Source: Paraburkholderia bryophila (GTDB lineage Bacteria; Pseudomonadota; Gammaproteobacteria; Burkholderiales; Burkholderiaceae). Taken from it: a DNA stretch of 64,000 bases. The notes beneath the pieces are model-generated. The model saw only the letters and a list, made by a program, of their open reading frames with translations. It did not search any database and was not told where the DNA came from. Shown here in pieces: positions 1 to 9,253 of the stretch (positions are counted from its first letter, which is position 1; each line of letters starts with the position of its first letter). The translations under genes were made by a program, and so were the position numbers. The DNA is taken from positions 4,526,001 through 4,590,000 of the forward strand of contig NZ_JACCAS010000001.1 in assembly GCF_013409255.1 (NCBI RefSeq). Reading direction: 5' to 3'.

Positions 1-1363
1 TGGTGAAGCGTTCGTGCGCGGCGGCGAGTTCTTCGCGCGCGCGTTTCGGTTCGGTGATGTCGGTCATCGACGACATCCAGCCGGTCTGGCGGCCCGAGCT
101 GTCGATCAGCGGCGATACATAGAGACGGGCGTGGAACGTCGAACCGTCTTTGCGGCGCACCCGCAGTTCGAAGCCCGACGACGGCGCCTTGCCGCGCAGC
201 GTCATATCGAGCTGGCGTTGCATTTCCGGGTACGAATCGCGCGGCCAGTAGGCGAACGGCGCGTTCTTGCCGACCAGGTCGCTTTCGTCCCAGCCGGTCA
301 TGCGGCAGAACGCCGGATTCACGTGAGTGATGCGGCCGTGCATATCGAGCACGCGCATACCGATCAGCACGGAGTTTTCCATCGCGCGGCGGAAGAACGC
401 TTCGGCGTACAGCGCCTGCTGCGCTTCGAAACGTTGCCGCGTGTGCTTCCACAAACTCCACAGACTCCACAGCACGAAGCACGACAGGCCGGCCACCAGC
501 CAGACGAGCGTGTTGTTGGTGAAGTTGGTCATCTGCGGGAACGCGTAGACGCGCACCGAGACGCCCTGGCCCGGCGGGTCGAGCGGCAGATCGTAGAACA
601 TGTCGCGCGGCAGGCGCGGGCGGGTCGACGTGGTGGTCAACTCGCGGTTGTTCACGTCGATGATCGAGATTTTGTATTTAGCCGACAACTCGGGCGGAAT
701 GTCGTGCTTCAGGATGCCTTCCACCGAGAACACGGCGGCAATCGTGCCGAGAAAGTCGCGGTCGCGGAACACCGGCGTTTGCAGCGTGATGTAGCCGTTG
801 CCGACGTCGTCGTAGATCAGCGGGGAGTAGACCTGGCGGCGCGTGTTGCGCGCCTCGGTGAAGGCGGCTTTGACCGCCTCGTCCATTTGCGCGTCGTTCG
901 GCTTGGCGAGACGCTGGCCGAACACGGGCAGTGCGGTATTGGGCCAGCGCGGTTGCTGCTGGCTCGTATACCAGTTCATGTAGAGGATCTCGGGATGCCC
1001 CTGCATGATGTCCGTGGTGGACACCTGGAACGAATGCGGATCGGCGTGGCCTGCGACCAGATCGCGGGCCAGCGCCTGAATCTGTTCCTGCGCGCCAGTC
1101 ATGGACAGGCGGATCTGCTGCTGCGCCCACGCAACATTACGATAAAGCGTGTCTTCCTGCTGTTGCTGTTCGCGCCGATTCAGGCTCCACAAAATCAGAC
1201 TCATGACGACCAGAAACACCAGGATCGACAGGAGCGGCGTCAGCAAATAGGAATTCGACCACCATGGTCCATGGTGCCAGCGGGAGGACGGCGTCGAATC
1301 CGCCGGCGAACCCGCGGTGCGCGCCGAGCGAGCGAAAAGCCGTTCGGTCAACATGCGTGGCAT
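1..1363 (-). CDS. PAS-domain membrane sensor histidine kinase (N-terminal part)
   Basis: Reading the minus strand from 1363 gives an uninterrupted frame that runs off the window. About 40 residues in there is a membrane segment, then a periplasmic-type sensing region of roughly 220 residues, a second membrane segment (around the WLVAGLSCF stretch), and then a PAS domain beginning near the motif AMENSVLIGMRVLD and ending with a PAC-like stretch (ELRVRRKDGSTFHARLYV, then DITEPKRA). This order is that of two-transmembrane sensor kinases; the kinase domain itself would lie beyond base 1 and is inferred, not seen. ATG codons at 1363 and 1354 are both possible starts. No Shine-Dalgarno sequence is visible, and a TACAAT hexamer (1367-1362) overlaps the first ATG, so the 1354 start could be leaderless. 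It is divergent from aceE. Confidence 0.82.
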   Translation of the reverse strand, partial: MPRMLTERLFARSARTAGSPADSTPSSRWHHGPWWSNSYLLTPLLSILVFLVVMSLILWSLNRREQQQQEDTLYRNVAWAQQQIRLSMTGAQEQIQALARDLVAGHADPHSFQVSTTDIMQGHPEILYMNWYTSQQQPRWPNTALPVFGQRLAKPNDAQMDEAVKAAFTEARNTRRQVYSPLIYDDVGNGYITLQTPVFRDRDFLGTIAAVFSVEGILKHDIPPELSAKYKISIIDVNNRELTTTSTRPRLPRDMFYDLPLDPPGQGVSVRVYAFPQMTNFTNNTLVWLVAGLSCFVLWSLWSLWKHTRQRFEAQQALYAEAFFRRAMENSVLIGMRVLDMHGRITHVNPAFCRMTGWDESDLVGKNAPFAYWPRDSYPEMQRQLDMTLRGKAPSSGFELRVRRKDGSTFHARLYVSPLIDSSGRQTGWMSSMTDITEPKRAREELAAAHERFT

Positions 1364-1523
1364 TGTAGCGCAGCAGGTCGCTAGCAAATGGCGCAAAAAA
1401 GCGCTGAAAGTGCCATTAATCGGCGCAAACTAGCCGACGTATCCGTCGAAGGGCAGTCAATTCAGGTTGCGCCGCAGCAATTTTCCGCATTATGAGAAGT
1501 GATCTCGCAATTCGAAAAAATTG

Positions 1524-1553
1524 TTGCGCGGACGTCGGGACCCCTTTTACAAT
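1524..1553 (+). promoter_or_regulatory. Candidate sigma-70 promoter of aceE
   Basis: TTGCGC (1524-1529) and TACAAT (1548-1553) are separated by 18 bp and lie about 76 bp before the aceE start. The -10 is a good match, the -35 moderate. It is the only convincing promoter in the 266-bp gap between the divergent sensor kinase and aceE. Confidence 0.5.
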
Positions 1554-1629
1554 CGGCCGAAGCTGCCGCGGCCGTGCTTCGTCCGCGTCGTCTGTTCAAA
1601 GAGCGTTCCTCTAAATCCAGGAGACGAGC

Positions 1630-4326
1630 ATGTCCGCTGTACCCGACGAAGTCATGAAATATGTCGCTGCCGAAAAAGACGACGATCCCCAGGAAACCGG
1701 CGAATGGCTGGAAGCGCTGGATGGCGTGATTTCTGCTGTGGGCCCCGATCGCGCCCACTACCTGATCGAGAAACAGATCGAATTCGCCCGCGTGCATGGC
1801 GAACATCTGCCGTTCTCGGCTAATACCCCGTACATCAACACGATTCCGGTTGCGCGCCAGGCGAAGATTCCCGGCGACCAGGACATCGAGCACCGTATCC
1901 GTTCGTACACCCGTTGGAACGCCATTGCCATGGTGCTGCGCGCCGGCAAGGACACCAACGTCGGCGGCCACATCGCTTCGTTCGCGTCGGCAGCCACTTT
2001 GTACGACGTCGGCTACAACCATTTCTGGCACGCTCCGTCGCCCGAACATGGCGGCGACCTGATTTTCGTGCAGGGCCATTCGTCGCCGGGTGTGTACTCG
2101 CGCGCCTTCCTGCTCGGCCGTTTGACCGAAAACCAGCTCGACAACTTCCGTCAGGAAGTGGGCGGCGAGGGCATCTCGTCGTACCCGCATCCGTGGCTGA
2201 TGCCTGACTTCTGGCAGTTCCCGACCGTGTCGATGGGCCTCGGCCCGATCATGGCGATCTACCAGGCGCGCTTCATGAAGTACATGCACGCGCGCGGTAT
2301 CGCGAAGACCACGGGCCGCAAGGTCTGGGCCTTCCTCGGCGACGGCGAAACGGACGAACCGGAATCGCTCGGCGCGATCGGCATGGCCGGCCGCGAACGC
2401 CTCGACAACCTGGTGTTCGTGATCAACTGTAACCTGCAGCGCCTCGATGGCCCGGTGCGCGGTAACGGCAAGATCATCCAGGAACTCGAAAGCGAATTCC
2501 GCGGCGCCGGCTGGAACGTCATCAAGGTGGTGTGGGGCAGCCGCTGGGATGCGCTGTTCCAACGCGACAAGTCGGGCGCGCTGATGCGCCGCATGATGGA
2601 CGTCGTCGACGGCGAATACCAGACGTACAAGTCGGAGTCGGGCGCGTATGTGCGCGAACACTTCTTCAACACGCCGGAACTGAAGGCGCTGGTCGCCGAA
2701 TGGTCCGACGAGGACATCTGGAACCTGAACCGCGGCGGCCACGATCCGCACAAGATCTACGCGGCGTTCACCGAAGCGTCGAATTCGCAAGGCCAGCCGA
2801 CCGTCATTCTCGCGAAGACGATCAAGGGCTACGGCATGGGCGAAGCTGGCCAGGCGATGAACATCACCCACCAGCAGAAGAAGCTGCATGTCGATCAGCT
2901 GAAGAAATTCCGCGATCAGTTCCGTCTGCCGATCACCGACGAAGACCTCGTCAACGTGCCGTACCTCAAGTTCGAAGAAGGTTCGAAGGAACTCGAGTAC
3001 ATGCGCGCTCGCCGCCAGGACCTGGGCGGTTATCTGCCGGCGCGCCGTCAGAAGGCGGAGTCGCTGCCGGTGCCGGCACTGACCGCATTCGAGCCGCTGC
3101 TCAAGGGCACGGGCGAAGGCCGCGAGATCTCCACGACGATGGCGTTCGTGCGGATCCTGAACATCCTGCTGAAGGACAAGGCCCTCGGCAAGCGCATCGT
3201 GCCGATCGTGCCGGACGAGTCGCGTACCTTCGGTATGGAAGGTCTGTTCCGCCAGATCGGTATCTGGAATCAGGACGGCCAGAAGTACGTGCCGGAAGAT
3301 TCCGACCAGCTGATGTTCTACCGCGAGTCGGAAACCGGTCAGATTCTGCAGGAAGGCATCAACGAAGCCGGTGGTATGGCGGACTGGATCGCTGCCGCGA
3401 CGTCGTACTCGACGCACGGCGAGACCATGATCCCGTTCTACATCTTCTACTCGATGTTCGGCTTCCAGCGTATCGGCGACCTGTGCTGGGCCGCGGGCGA
3501 CATGCGTTCGCGCGGCTTCCTGCTGGGTGGCACGGCGGGCCGTACGACGCTGAACGGCGAAGGTCTGCAACACGAAGACGGCCACTCGCTGCTGTGGGCC
3601 GCTTCGGTGCCGAACTGCATCAGCTATGACCCGACGTTCGGTTACGAACTCGCCGTCATCGTGCAGGACGGCCTGCAACGCATGGTCGCGGATCAGGAAG
3701 ACGTGTACTACTACATCACGGTGATGAACGAAAACTACGAGCACCCGGCGATTCCGCAGGGCGACGCTGTAGCGGCCGACATCATCAAGGGCATGTACGC
3801 GTTCAGCAAGGCGGAAGCCGATGCGAAGGCGCCGCGCGTTCAGCTGATGGGCGCAGGCACGATCTTCAATGAAGTGATCGCCGCCGCCACCCTGCTGAAG
3901 AACGACTGGGGCGTCGCCGCCGACCTGTGGAGCGTGCCGAGCTTCACCGAACTCGCGCGCGAAGGCCACGAAGTGCAGCGCTACAACCTGCTGCACCCGA
4001 ACGAAGAAAAGAAGCTCTCGCACGTCGAGAAGCTGCTCAAGGACGCACAAGGCCCGGTCATCGCATCGACCGACTACGTGCGCGCGCTGACCGAGCAGAT
4101 CCGCGCGTTCGTGCCGCAGAAATTCGTCGTGCTGGGCACGGACGGCTACGGCCGTTCGGACACGCGTGAAAAGCTGCGTCACTTCTTCGAAGTCGACCGC
4201 TACTGGGTCACGGTTGCCGCGTTGAATGCACTGGCAGATGAAGGCACGATCGAACGCAAGGTCGTCGCCGAGGCGCTCAAGAAGTACAACCTTGATCCCG
4301 CCAAACCCAACCCGATGACCGTCTAA
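1630..4326 (+). CDS. aceE: Pyruvate dehydrogenase E1 component (homodimeric)
   Basis: An 898-residue homodimeric E1, the thiamine-diphosphate enzyme that decarboxylates pyruvate and reductively acetylates the E2 lipoyl groups. The ThDP/Mg motif runs from GDGE (residues 237-240) to NCNLQRLDG (266-274), and the family hallmark [15 protein letters not shown] is present. Length matches the Gram-negative single-chain E1 family (about 890-900 aa), not the alpha/beta type. The start is ATG 1630 with an AGGAGAC ribosome-binding site directly upstream. aceF follows after an 86-bp gap that contains an imperfect hairpin (about 4358-4395) formed by GCCTGCTCCTG pairing with CAGGGGCAGGC, so co-transcription with possible differential expression is likely. 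Long open frames on the other strand are codon-bias shadows. Confidence 0.97.
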   Translation: MSAVPDEVMKYVAAEKDDDPQETGEWLEALDGVISAVGPDRAHYLIEKQIEFARVHGEHLPFSANTPYINTIPVARQAKIPGDQDIEHRIRSYTRWNAIAMVLRAGKDTNVGGHIASFASAATLYDVGYNHFWHAPSPEHGGDLIFVQGHSSPGVYSRAFLLGRLTENQLDNFRQEVGGEGISSYPHPWLMPDFWQFPTVSMGLGPIMAIYQARFMKYMHARGIAKTTGRKVWAFLGDGETDEPESLGAIGMAGRERLDNLVFVINCNLQRLDGPVRGNGKIIQELESEFRGAGWNVIKVVWGSRWDALFQRDKSGALMRRMMDVVDGEYQTYKSESGAYVREHFFNTPELKALVAEWSDEDIWNLNRGGHDPHKIYAAFTEASNSQGQPTVILAKTIKGYGMGEAGQAMNITHQQKKLHVDQLKKFRDQFRLPITDEDLVNVPYLKFEEGSKELEYMRARRQDLGGYLPARRQKAESLPVPALTAFEPLLKGTGEGREISTTMAFVRILNILLKDKALGKRIVPIVPDESRTFGMEGLFRQIGIWNQDGQKYVPEDSDQLMFYRESETGQILQEGINEAGGMADWIAAATSYSTHGETMIPFYIFYSMFGFQRIGDLCWAAGDMRSRGFLLGGTAGRTTLNGEGLQHEDGHSLLWAASVPNCISYDPTFGYELAVIVQDGLQRMVADQEDVYYYITVMNENYEHPAIPQGDAVAADIIKGMYAFSKAEADAKAPRVQLMGAGTIFNEVIAAATLLKNDWGVAADLWSVPSFTELAREGHEVQRYNLLHPNEEKKLSHVEKLLKDAQGPVIASTDYVRALTEQIRAFVPQKFVVLGTDGYGRSDTREKLRHFFEVDRYWVTVAALNALADEGTIERKVVAEALKKYNLDPAKPNPMTV

Positions 4327-4412
4327 GGCATCCTTCCCCGTGTGCCACGGCGTGCGCGCCTGCTCCTGATTGCCAGGGGCAGGCTGCGTGCGCGGCCCAG
4401 GAGACACTAACA

Positions 4413-6068
4413 ATGAGTCAAGCGATCGAAGTCAAGGTGCCGGACATCGGCGATTACAAGGACATTCCTGTGATCGAGGTGCTGGTGAAGGCGGGTGATA
4501 CCGTCGAGAAAGAGCAATCGCTCGTTACGCTGGAATCCGATAAAGCGACCATGGACGTGCCGAGCTCGGCCGCCGGCGTCGTCAAGGAAGTGAAGGTCAA
4601 GGTCGGCGACAACGTGTCGGAAGGCGTGTTGATCGTCGTGCTGGAAGCGGCTGAAGGTGGTGCGGCGGCTCCGGCACCGGCACCGGCTGCTGCGCCGGCT
4701 CCGGCGCCCGCACCGGCTGCTGCGCCTGCGCCGGCCGCCGCGCCTGCTGCAAGCGGTGGCGGTCTGCAGGATGTGAAGGTCCCGGATATCGGCGACTACA
4801 AAGACATTCCCGTGATCGAAGTCTCGGTGAAGGTCGGCGATCGCGTCGAGAAAGAGCAGTCGCTGGTGACGCTCGAATCCGATAAGGCGACCATGGACGT
4901 GCCGAGCTCGGTCGCCGGCGTCGTCAAGGAAGTGAAGGTCAAGGTCGGTGACAACGTGTCGGAAGGCTCGGTGATCGTGGTGGTCGAAGCCGACGGCGGC
5001 GCGGCTGCCCCGGCTGCGGCGCCCGCGCCGAAGCAGGCCGTCGAGAAGCCGTCCGACGCGCCGGCCACGCCGTCGCCCGCACCGGCGCAACCGTCGGCGC
5101 TGGCTCAGGCACCGGTGATTCAGGCTGGCGAAGGTTCGCGTCACGCGAGCCACGCGTCGCCGTCGGTGCGCAAGTTCTCGCGCGAGCTCGGCGTGGACGT
5201 CGCGCAGGTGCAAGGCACGGGTCCGAAGGGTCGTATTACGCAAGCCGACGTCACCGCGTTCATCAAGGGTGTGATGACCGGTCAGCGTGCTGCGCCGGCG
5301 GGTGCTGCTGCACCGGCTGCCGCAGGTGGCGGCGAGCTGAATCTGCTGCCGTGGCCGAAGGTCGACTTCACGAAGTTCGGTCCGGTCGATCCGAAGCCGC
5401 TGTCGCGTATCAAGAAGATCTCGGGCGCGAACCTGCATCGCAACTGGGTCATGATTCCGCACGTCACGAACAATGACGAAGCGGATATCACCGAGCTCGA
5501 AGCGCTGCGCGTGCAGTTGAACAAGGAAAACGAAAAGTCGGGCGTCAAGATCACGATGCTGGCTTTCGTCATCAAGGCGGTCGTCTCCGCTTTGAAGCAG
5601 TTCCCGACGTTCAATGCCAGCCTCGACGGCGATAACCTGGTGTTCAAGCAGTACTTCCATATCGGATTTGCTGCTGATACGCCGAATGGGTTGGTCGTTC
5701 CTGTTATTCGTGATGCCGACAAGAAGGGTCTGGTCGAGATCGCCAAGGAAATGACCGAGCTGTCCAAGGCCGCTCGTGACGGCAAGTTGAAGCCGGATCA
5801 GATGCAAGGTGGGTGTTTCTCGATTTCGTCGCTGGGCGGGATCGGTGGCACCAACTTCACGCCGATTATCAATGCGCCTGAAGTCGCCATTCTCGGGTTG
5901 TCGCGTGGCGCGATGAAGCCGGTTTGGGATGGGAAACAGTTCGTTCCGCGTCTGGTCTTGCCGCTTTCTTTGTCGTATGACCATCGGGTTATTGATGGTG
6001 CTGCCGCGGCTCGGTTTAATGCGTATCTGGGTGCGATTCTTGCCGATTTTCGGCGTGTGATTCTTTGA
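4413..6068 (+). CDS. aceF: Pyruvate dehydrogenase E2, dihydrolipoyllysine acetyltransferase
   Basis: 551 residues. There are two N-terminal lipoyl domains with [12 protein letters not shown] motifs, the lipoylated lysines being K44 and K158. They are joined by Ala/Pro-rich flexible linkers, followed by an E1/E3-binding domain (about 248-285, motif [13 protein letters not shown]) and a C-terminal catalytic acyltransferase domain ending in DHRVIDG (His524, Asp528). It transfers the acetyl group to CoA and forms the core of the complex. The two lipoyl modules are nearly identical at the DNA level as well. From roughly 5640 to the stop, codon choice moves away from the C/G-ending pattern of the rest of the gene (many GGG, GTT, ATT, GAT, TTG), which is odd for a highly expressed gene. 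The start ATG 4413 is preceded by CCAGGAGACAC. Confidence 0.97.
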   Translation: MSQAIEVKVPDIGDYKDIPVIEVLVKAGDTVEKEQSLVTLESDKATMDVPSSAAGVVKEVKVKVGDNVSEGVLIVVLEAAEGGAAAPAPAPAAAPAPAPAPAAAPAPAAAPAASGGGLQDVKVPDIGDYKDIPVIEVSVKVGDRVEKEQSLVTLESDKATMDVPSSVAGVVKEVKVKVGDNVSEGSVIVVVEADGGAAAPAAAPAPKQAVEKPSDAPATPSPAPAQPSALAQAPVIQAGEGSRHASHASPSVRKFSRELGVDVAQVQGTGPKGRITQADVTAFIKGVMTGQRAAPAGAAAPAAAGGGELNLLPWPKVDFTKFGPVDPKPLSRIKKISGANLHRNWVMIPHVTNNDEADITELEALRVQLNKENEKSGVKITMLAFVIKAVVSALKQFPTFNASLDGDNLVFKQYFHIGFAADTPNGLVVPVIRDADKKGLVEIAKEMTELSKAARDGKLKPDQMQGGCFSISSLGGIGGTNFTPIINAPEVAILGLSRGAMKPVWDGKQFVPRLVLPLSLSYDHRVIDGAAAARFNAYLGAILADFRRVIL

Positions 6069-6159
6069 TTGGGTGATGTTGTGTGTGGGGCGCGGGGTGT
6101 TGTTGTCTGTTATCCGCGTCCCTCTGTAGAACCTGATTTCACGGCGGTCTATTAGCGTC

Positions 6160-6211
6160 GCCCCTGTGCGGGGCGGCACCTACTTTTCTTTGTCTTCCAA
6201 AGAAAAGTAGG
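6160..6211. repeat. Intergenic double-hairpin element between aceF and lpdA
   Basis: Two adjacent inverted repeats are present. The first is a 5-bp G/C stem (6160-6164 with 6170-6174). The second is a perfect 14-bp stem CCTACTTTTCTTTG (6179-6192) with its reverse complement (6198-6211) around a 5-nt loop. No T-tract follows, so it is not a classical terminator. From memory, similar GGCGGCACCTACTTTTCTTTG elements recur between genes of Paraburkholderia genomes, so this is probably a dispersed repeat; no second copy occurs in the window. It sits 118 bp before lpdA and could process or attenuate the pdh transcript. Confidence 0.6.
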
Positions 6212-6334
6212 CAAAAGAAAGGCGCGTCCTTGGGCGGACAGCAAAGGCTGATTCTGTCCTCGGCGTTGCTAGCTTTTAGGCTGCTTTTTCTTGGGTTCTT
6301 TCCTCATCACCGATCAATAAGAGAAGGGGACACT

Positions 6335-8140
6335 ATGAGTCTCGTCGAAGTTAAAGTGCCGGATATCGGTGACTTCAAAGACGTCGATGTCATCGAAGTC
6401 AATATCAAACCGGGCGATGTCATCGAGAACGAACAAGCTCTCATGACCCTCGAGTCCGATAAAGCCTCCATCGAAGTGCCCAGCGATACCGCCGGCACCG
6501 TCAAGGAAGTTCGCGTCAAAGCCGGTGACAAAGTCTCACAAGGTACCGTGATCGCTTTGGTTGAATCCTCCGCCGATGCGGCGCCCGCGAAAGATGCACC
6601 TAAGGCTCCCGCGAAAGAACCCGAGAAGGCACCCGCTCAAGCCGAAGCGAAGCCGCAAGCAGCGCAAGCTGCCGCTGCACCGAAGGCCGCTGCGCCCGCT
6701 CCGCAAGCAGGGAGCTTCTCCGGTAGCGCCGATATCGAATGCGACATGCTCGTGCTCGGTTCAGGCCCCGGTGGTTATTCGGCGGCGTTCCGCTCGGCCG
6801 ATCTGGGTATGAAGACGGTGCTCGTCGAGCGTTATTCGACGCTCGGTGGCGTCTGTCTGAATGTCGGCTGTATTCCGTCGAAAGCGCTGTTGCACACAGC
6901 GCTCGTCATGGACGAGGCCGAAGCGCTCGGCGCGCACGGTATCACGTTCGCCAAGCCGCAGATCGATCTCGACAAGCTGCGTGACTTCAAGTCGGGCGTC
7001 GTCAAGAAGCTCACCGGCGGTCTCGCCGGCATGGCCAAGGCGCGTAAGGTCGAAGTCGTGACGGGCAACGGCGCGTTCGTCGATCCGAATCACATGGAAG
7101 TGCAGACGGAAGCGGGCAAGAAAGTCGTCAAGTTCAAGCAGGCGATCATCGCCGCGGGCTCGGAAGCGGTGAAGCTGCCGTTCATTCCGGAAGATCCGCG
7201 TGTGATCGACTCGACCGGGGCGCTCGAATTGCGCCAGATTCCGCAACGCATGCTGGTGATCGGCGGCGGCATCATCGGGCTGGAAATGGCCACGGTGTAC
7301 GCGACCCTCGGCGCGAAAATCGACGTGGTCGAAATGCTCGACGGTCTGATGGCCGGCGCGGATCGCGATCTGGTCAAGGTCTGGGAAAAGTACAACAGCA
7401 AGCGTTTCGCCAACGTCATGCTGAAGACCAAAACCACCGCGGCGGAAGCGAAAGACGACGGCATCTACGTGTCGTTCGAAGGCGAAAAAGCCCCGGCCGA
7501 AGCGCAACGCTACGACCTCGTGCTGGTCGCCGTCGGCCGTACGCCGAACGGCAAGAAGATCGGCGCGGATAAGGCCGGCGTCGCCGTGACGGATCGCGGC
7601 TTTATCGACGTCGACAAGCAGATGCGCACCAACGTGCCGCATATCTTCGCAATCGGCGATATCGTCGGTCAGCCGATGCTCGCGCACAAAGCCGTGCACG
7701 AAGGTCACGTCGCCGCCGAAGTCGCTCACGGCGAAAAGGCGTACTTCGATGCGCTGCAGATTCCGTCGGTGGCCTACACCGATCCGGAAGTCGCTTGGGC
7801 CGGCAAGACGGAAGACCAGTTGAAGGCCGCCGGCATCAAGTTCGGCAAGGCGGTGTTCCCGTGGGCCGCGTCTGGCCGCGCAATCGCCAACGGCCGCGAC
7901 GAAGGCTTCACGAAGCTGCTGTTCGACGAGGAAACGCATCGCGTGATCGGCGGCGGTATCGTCGGTCTGAATGCGGGCGACCTGATCAGCGAAGTCTGTC
8001 TCGCGATCGAAATGGGAGCGGATGCAACGGATATCGGTAAAACGATTCACCCGCATCCGACACTCGGCGAATCGGTCGGCATGGCCGCCGAGTTGTACGA
8101 AGGCGTCTGTACCGACCTGCCGCCGGTGAAAAAGAAGTAA
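6335..8140 (+). CDS. lpdA: Dihydrolipoamide dehydrogenase (E3) with N-terminal lipoyl domain
   Basis: 601 residues. An N-terminal lipoyl domain (about 1-80, lipoyl lysine K43 in ESDKASIEV) and an Ala/Pro/Lys linker precede the flavoprotein disulfide reductase. That part has the FAD motif GSGPGGY, the redox-active pair in GGVCLNVGCIPSK, the NAD-binding GGGIIGLE and the C-terminal catalytic HPHPTLGE. The enzyme reoxidises dihydrolipoyl groups with NAD. Plain E3 enzymes are about 470 aa; the extra lipoyl module is known from beta-proteobacterial and Neisseria E3 proteins. The start is ATG 6335 with GAGAAGGGGA before it; an in-frame extension upstream lacks lipoyl-domain character. It probably serves the aceE/aceF complex encoded immediately upstream. 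Confidence 0.96.
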   Translation: MSLVEVKVPDIGDFKDVDVIEVNIKPGDVIENEQALMTLESDKASIEVPSDTAGTVKEVRVKAGDKVSQGTVIALVESSADAAPAKDAPKAPAKEPEKAPAQAEAKPQAAQAAAAPKAAAPAPQAGSFSGSADIECDMLVLGSGPGGYSAAFRSADLGMKTVLVERYSTLGGVCLNVGCIPSKALLHTALVMDEAEALGAHGITFAKPQIDLDKLRDFKSGVVKKLTGGLAGMAKARKVEVVTGNGAFVDPNHMEVQTEAGKKVVKFKQAIIAAGSEAVKLPFIPEDPRVIDSTGALELRQIPQRMLVIGGGIIGLEMATVYATLGAKIDVVEMLDGLMAGADRDLVKVWEKYNSKRFANVMLKTKTTAAEAKDDGIYVSFEGEKAPAEAQRYDLVLVAVGRTPNGKKIGADKAGVAVTDRGFIDVDKQMRTNVPHIFAIGDIVGQPMLAHKAVHEGHVAAEVAHGEKAYFDALQIPSVAYTDPEVAWAGKTEDQLKAAGIKFGKAVFPWAASGRAIANGRDEGFTKLLFDEETHRVIGGGIVGLNAGDLISEVCLAIEMGADATDIGKTIHPHPTLGESVGMAAELYEGVCTDLPPVKKK

Positions 8141-8197
8141 GGCGGTTCGGTTCGCCTGCGTCATGCAGGCGAGCTCGATAAAGCTCAAGCCAATGAA

Positions 8198-8235
8198 AAA
8201 ACGGCGCGCCCCGCAAAGGGCGCGCCGTTTTCTTT
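8198..8235 (+). terminator. Rho-independent terminator after lpdA
   Basis: A perfect 14-bp stem (8198-8211 with 8218-8231, core CGGCGCGCCC) and a 6-nt loop, flanked by an A-tract and followed by TTTTCTTTT. It closes the aceE-aceF-lpdA cluster. Confidence 0.85.
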
Positions 8236-8327
8236 TGAGCACGTACTCACTACCAGTCACACACCGGTACCGCGTTGCCGTTCAACCGCCGTGACACCGT
8301 TCTACGCTGAACGCCAGGCCAAGCGCC

Positions 8328-8353
8328 AAAAAAAATCCCGGCCATTCGCCGGG
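8328..8353 (-). terminator. Rho-independent terminator of the phasin gene
   Basis: On the minus strand a CCCGGC/GCCGGG stem (8353-8348 with 8342-8337, 5-nt loop) is followed by a run of eight T (8335-8328). It lies about 160 bp past the phasin stop. A second inverted repeat (8440-8447 with 8465-8472) lies nearer the stop but has no T-tract. The rest of the 8141-8514 gap shows no gene. Confidence 0.75.
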
Positions 8354-8514
8354 CAAACGATACGTCGTTCAACGTATCGGAGCGTCCAGCCAGTTAACAC
8401 CGTGTGAGCGGCAACGGCGCGACGCTGTTGCTTAAGATAACGCCGGCGCCGCGAAAGAGCGGGGGCCGGCGTGTAGTGCTACGAATGCTGTCTGAAACGA
8501 GTGCTGCCTGAAAC

Positions 8515-9087
8515 TTAGACCGTCTTCTTGGCCGAGCGCGATGCTTGTGCAGCGGCTTGCGAAGCTGCCTTCGAAGCGGCCGTTGCGGCTGCATTGAAGT
8601 TGCTTTCGGCGATTTCAACAGCTTGCTTCGTCGCCTTGTGAACCGTTTCGTACGTCGTGTTAGCGGCGGTGATCGCCGACTTGATCACGGCGACAGCCGT
8701 TTCCGAACCAGCCGGTGCGTTCTTCGCAACGTTCTCGACGAGCGCCTGAACCTTGCGGTTTTGCTCTTCGAATTGCGCTTCAGCGACGCGGGTGAATTCA
8801 CCTTGCGTTGCCGAGACGATTTCATACACGTGACGGCCGTACGACAGCGCCTTTTCAGCAACCGGTTGCGCGAGGCTAGCTTGCAGTGCCAACAGTTCCT
8901 GGCCGTCTTTGACCGACAGCGCGCGTTGGGCATTTTCCTGACTTTCCGCAATCGTCGACTTCACGACTTGCAGGTTCAGCTCAACCAGCTTTTCGACGCC
9001 TTCAAATGCCTTGGTCGTCAGGCCGAACAGCGTTTCAAAGTTGGCTTTCTGGGCTGCAGCGAATTGCTCAGGGGTCAGCAGAGTCAT
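8515..9087 (-). CDS. phaP: Phasin family protein (PHA granule-associated)
   Basis: 190 residues, Ala/Gln/Lys-rich, mostly helical and without a signal peptide. The N-terminal motif [20 protein letters not shown], followed by a helix around [11 protein letters not shown], is the hallmark of beta-proteobacterial phasins, which coat polyhydroxyalkanoate granules in the cytoplasm. The C-terminus is a low-complexity Ala/Ser/Lys tail typical of the family. An AGGAG ribosome-binding site precedes ATG 9087. A strong promoter with flanking TGC-N3-GCA repeats lies upstream (see separate entries), suggesting PhaR-type repression. The gene stands alone; no phaC, phaA or phaR is in the window. Confidence 0.94.
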   Translation of the reverse strand: MTLLTPEQFAAAQKANFETLFGLTTKAFEGVEKLVELNLQVVKSTIAESQENAQRALSVKDGQELLALQASLAQPVAEKALSYGRHVYEIVSATQGEFTRVAEAQFEEQNRKVQALVENVAKNAPAGSETAVAVIKSAITAANTTYETVHKATKQAVEIAESNFNAAATAASKAASQAAAQASRSAKKTV

Positions 9088-9179
9088 GGTTTACGCTCCT
9101 GGATTGCGGTCTGTCTGTGCGGACCGCTTTGGGTAAGTGGCGAGACGCCTTGAAGCTCGTCCCCCCGAACCGCGATGTA

Positions 9180-9195
9180 TTGTGCATCGCAGCAA
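9180..9195. promoter_or_regulatory. Downstream TGC-N3-GCA operator candidate
   Basis: TTGTGCATCGCAGCAA contains the TGC-N3-GCA core. It lies just inside the predicted phaP leader, where a bound repressor would block transcription. It matches the core reported for PhaR-type regulators of PHA genes; that regulator is an inference. Confidence 0.5.
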
Positions 9196-9203
9196 TGGTT
9201 CCC

Positions 9204-9231
9204 ATTTTAGGATGGCTGCGGCGAATGTCAA
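9204..9231 (-). promoter_or_regulatory. Sigma-70 promoter of the phasin gene
   Basis: On the minus strand TTGACA (9231-9226, perfect consensus) is followed after 16 bp by TAAAAT (9209-9204). The predicted transcription start is near 9197, giving a leader of about 110 nt. It is among the best promoter matches in the window. Confidence 0.7.
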
Positions 9232-9238
9232 GCCCTTT

Positions 9239-9253
9239 TTGTGCGCCGCACAA
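9239..9253. promoter_or_regulatory. Upstream palindromic TGC-N3-GCA operator candidate
   Basis: TTGTGCGCCGCACAA is an inverted repeat (perfect 7-bp arms) placed immediately upstream of the phaP -35 box. Together with the site at 9180-9195 it brackets the promoter, with 59 bp between centres. Confidence 0.5.

Noticed and set aside
14..1384. A 456-codon plus-strand open frame at the window start
   Set aside because: The opposite strand encodes a clear PAS sensor kinase with two membrane segments.
1462..4413. A 983-codon open frame antisense to aceE (and a 898-codon one in the sense frame)
   Set aside because: The sense frame is unmistakable AceE. The antisense frame is His/Arg/Asp-rich with no family features, a usual shadow of high-GC codon bias.
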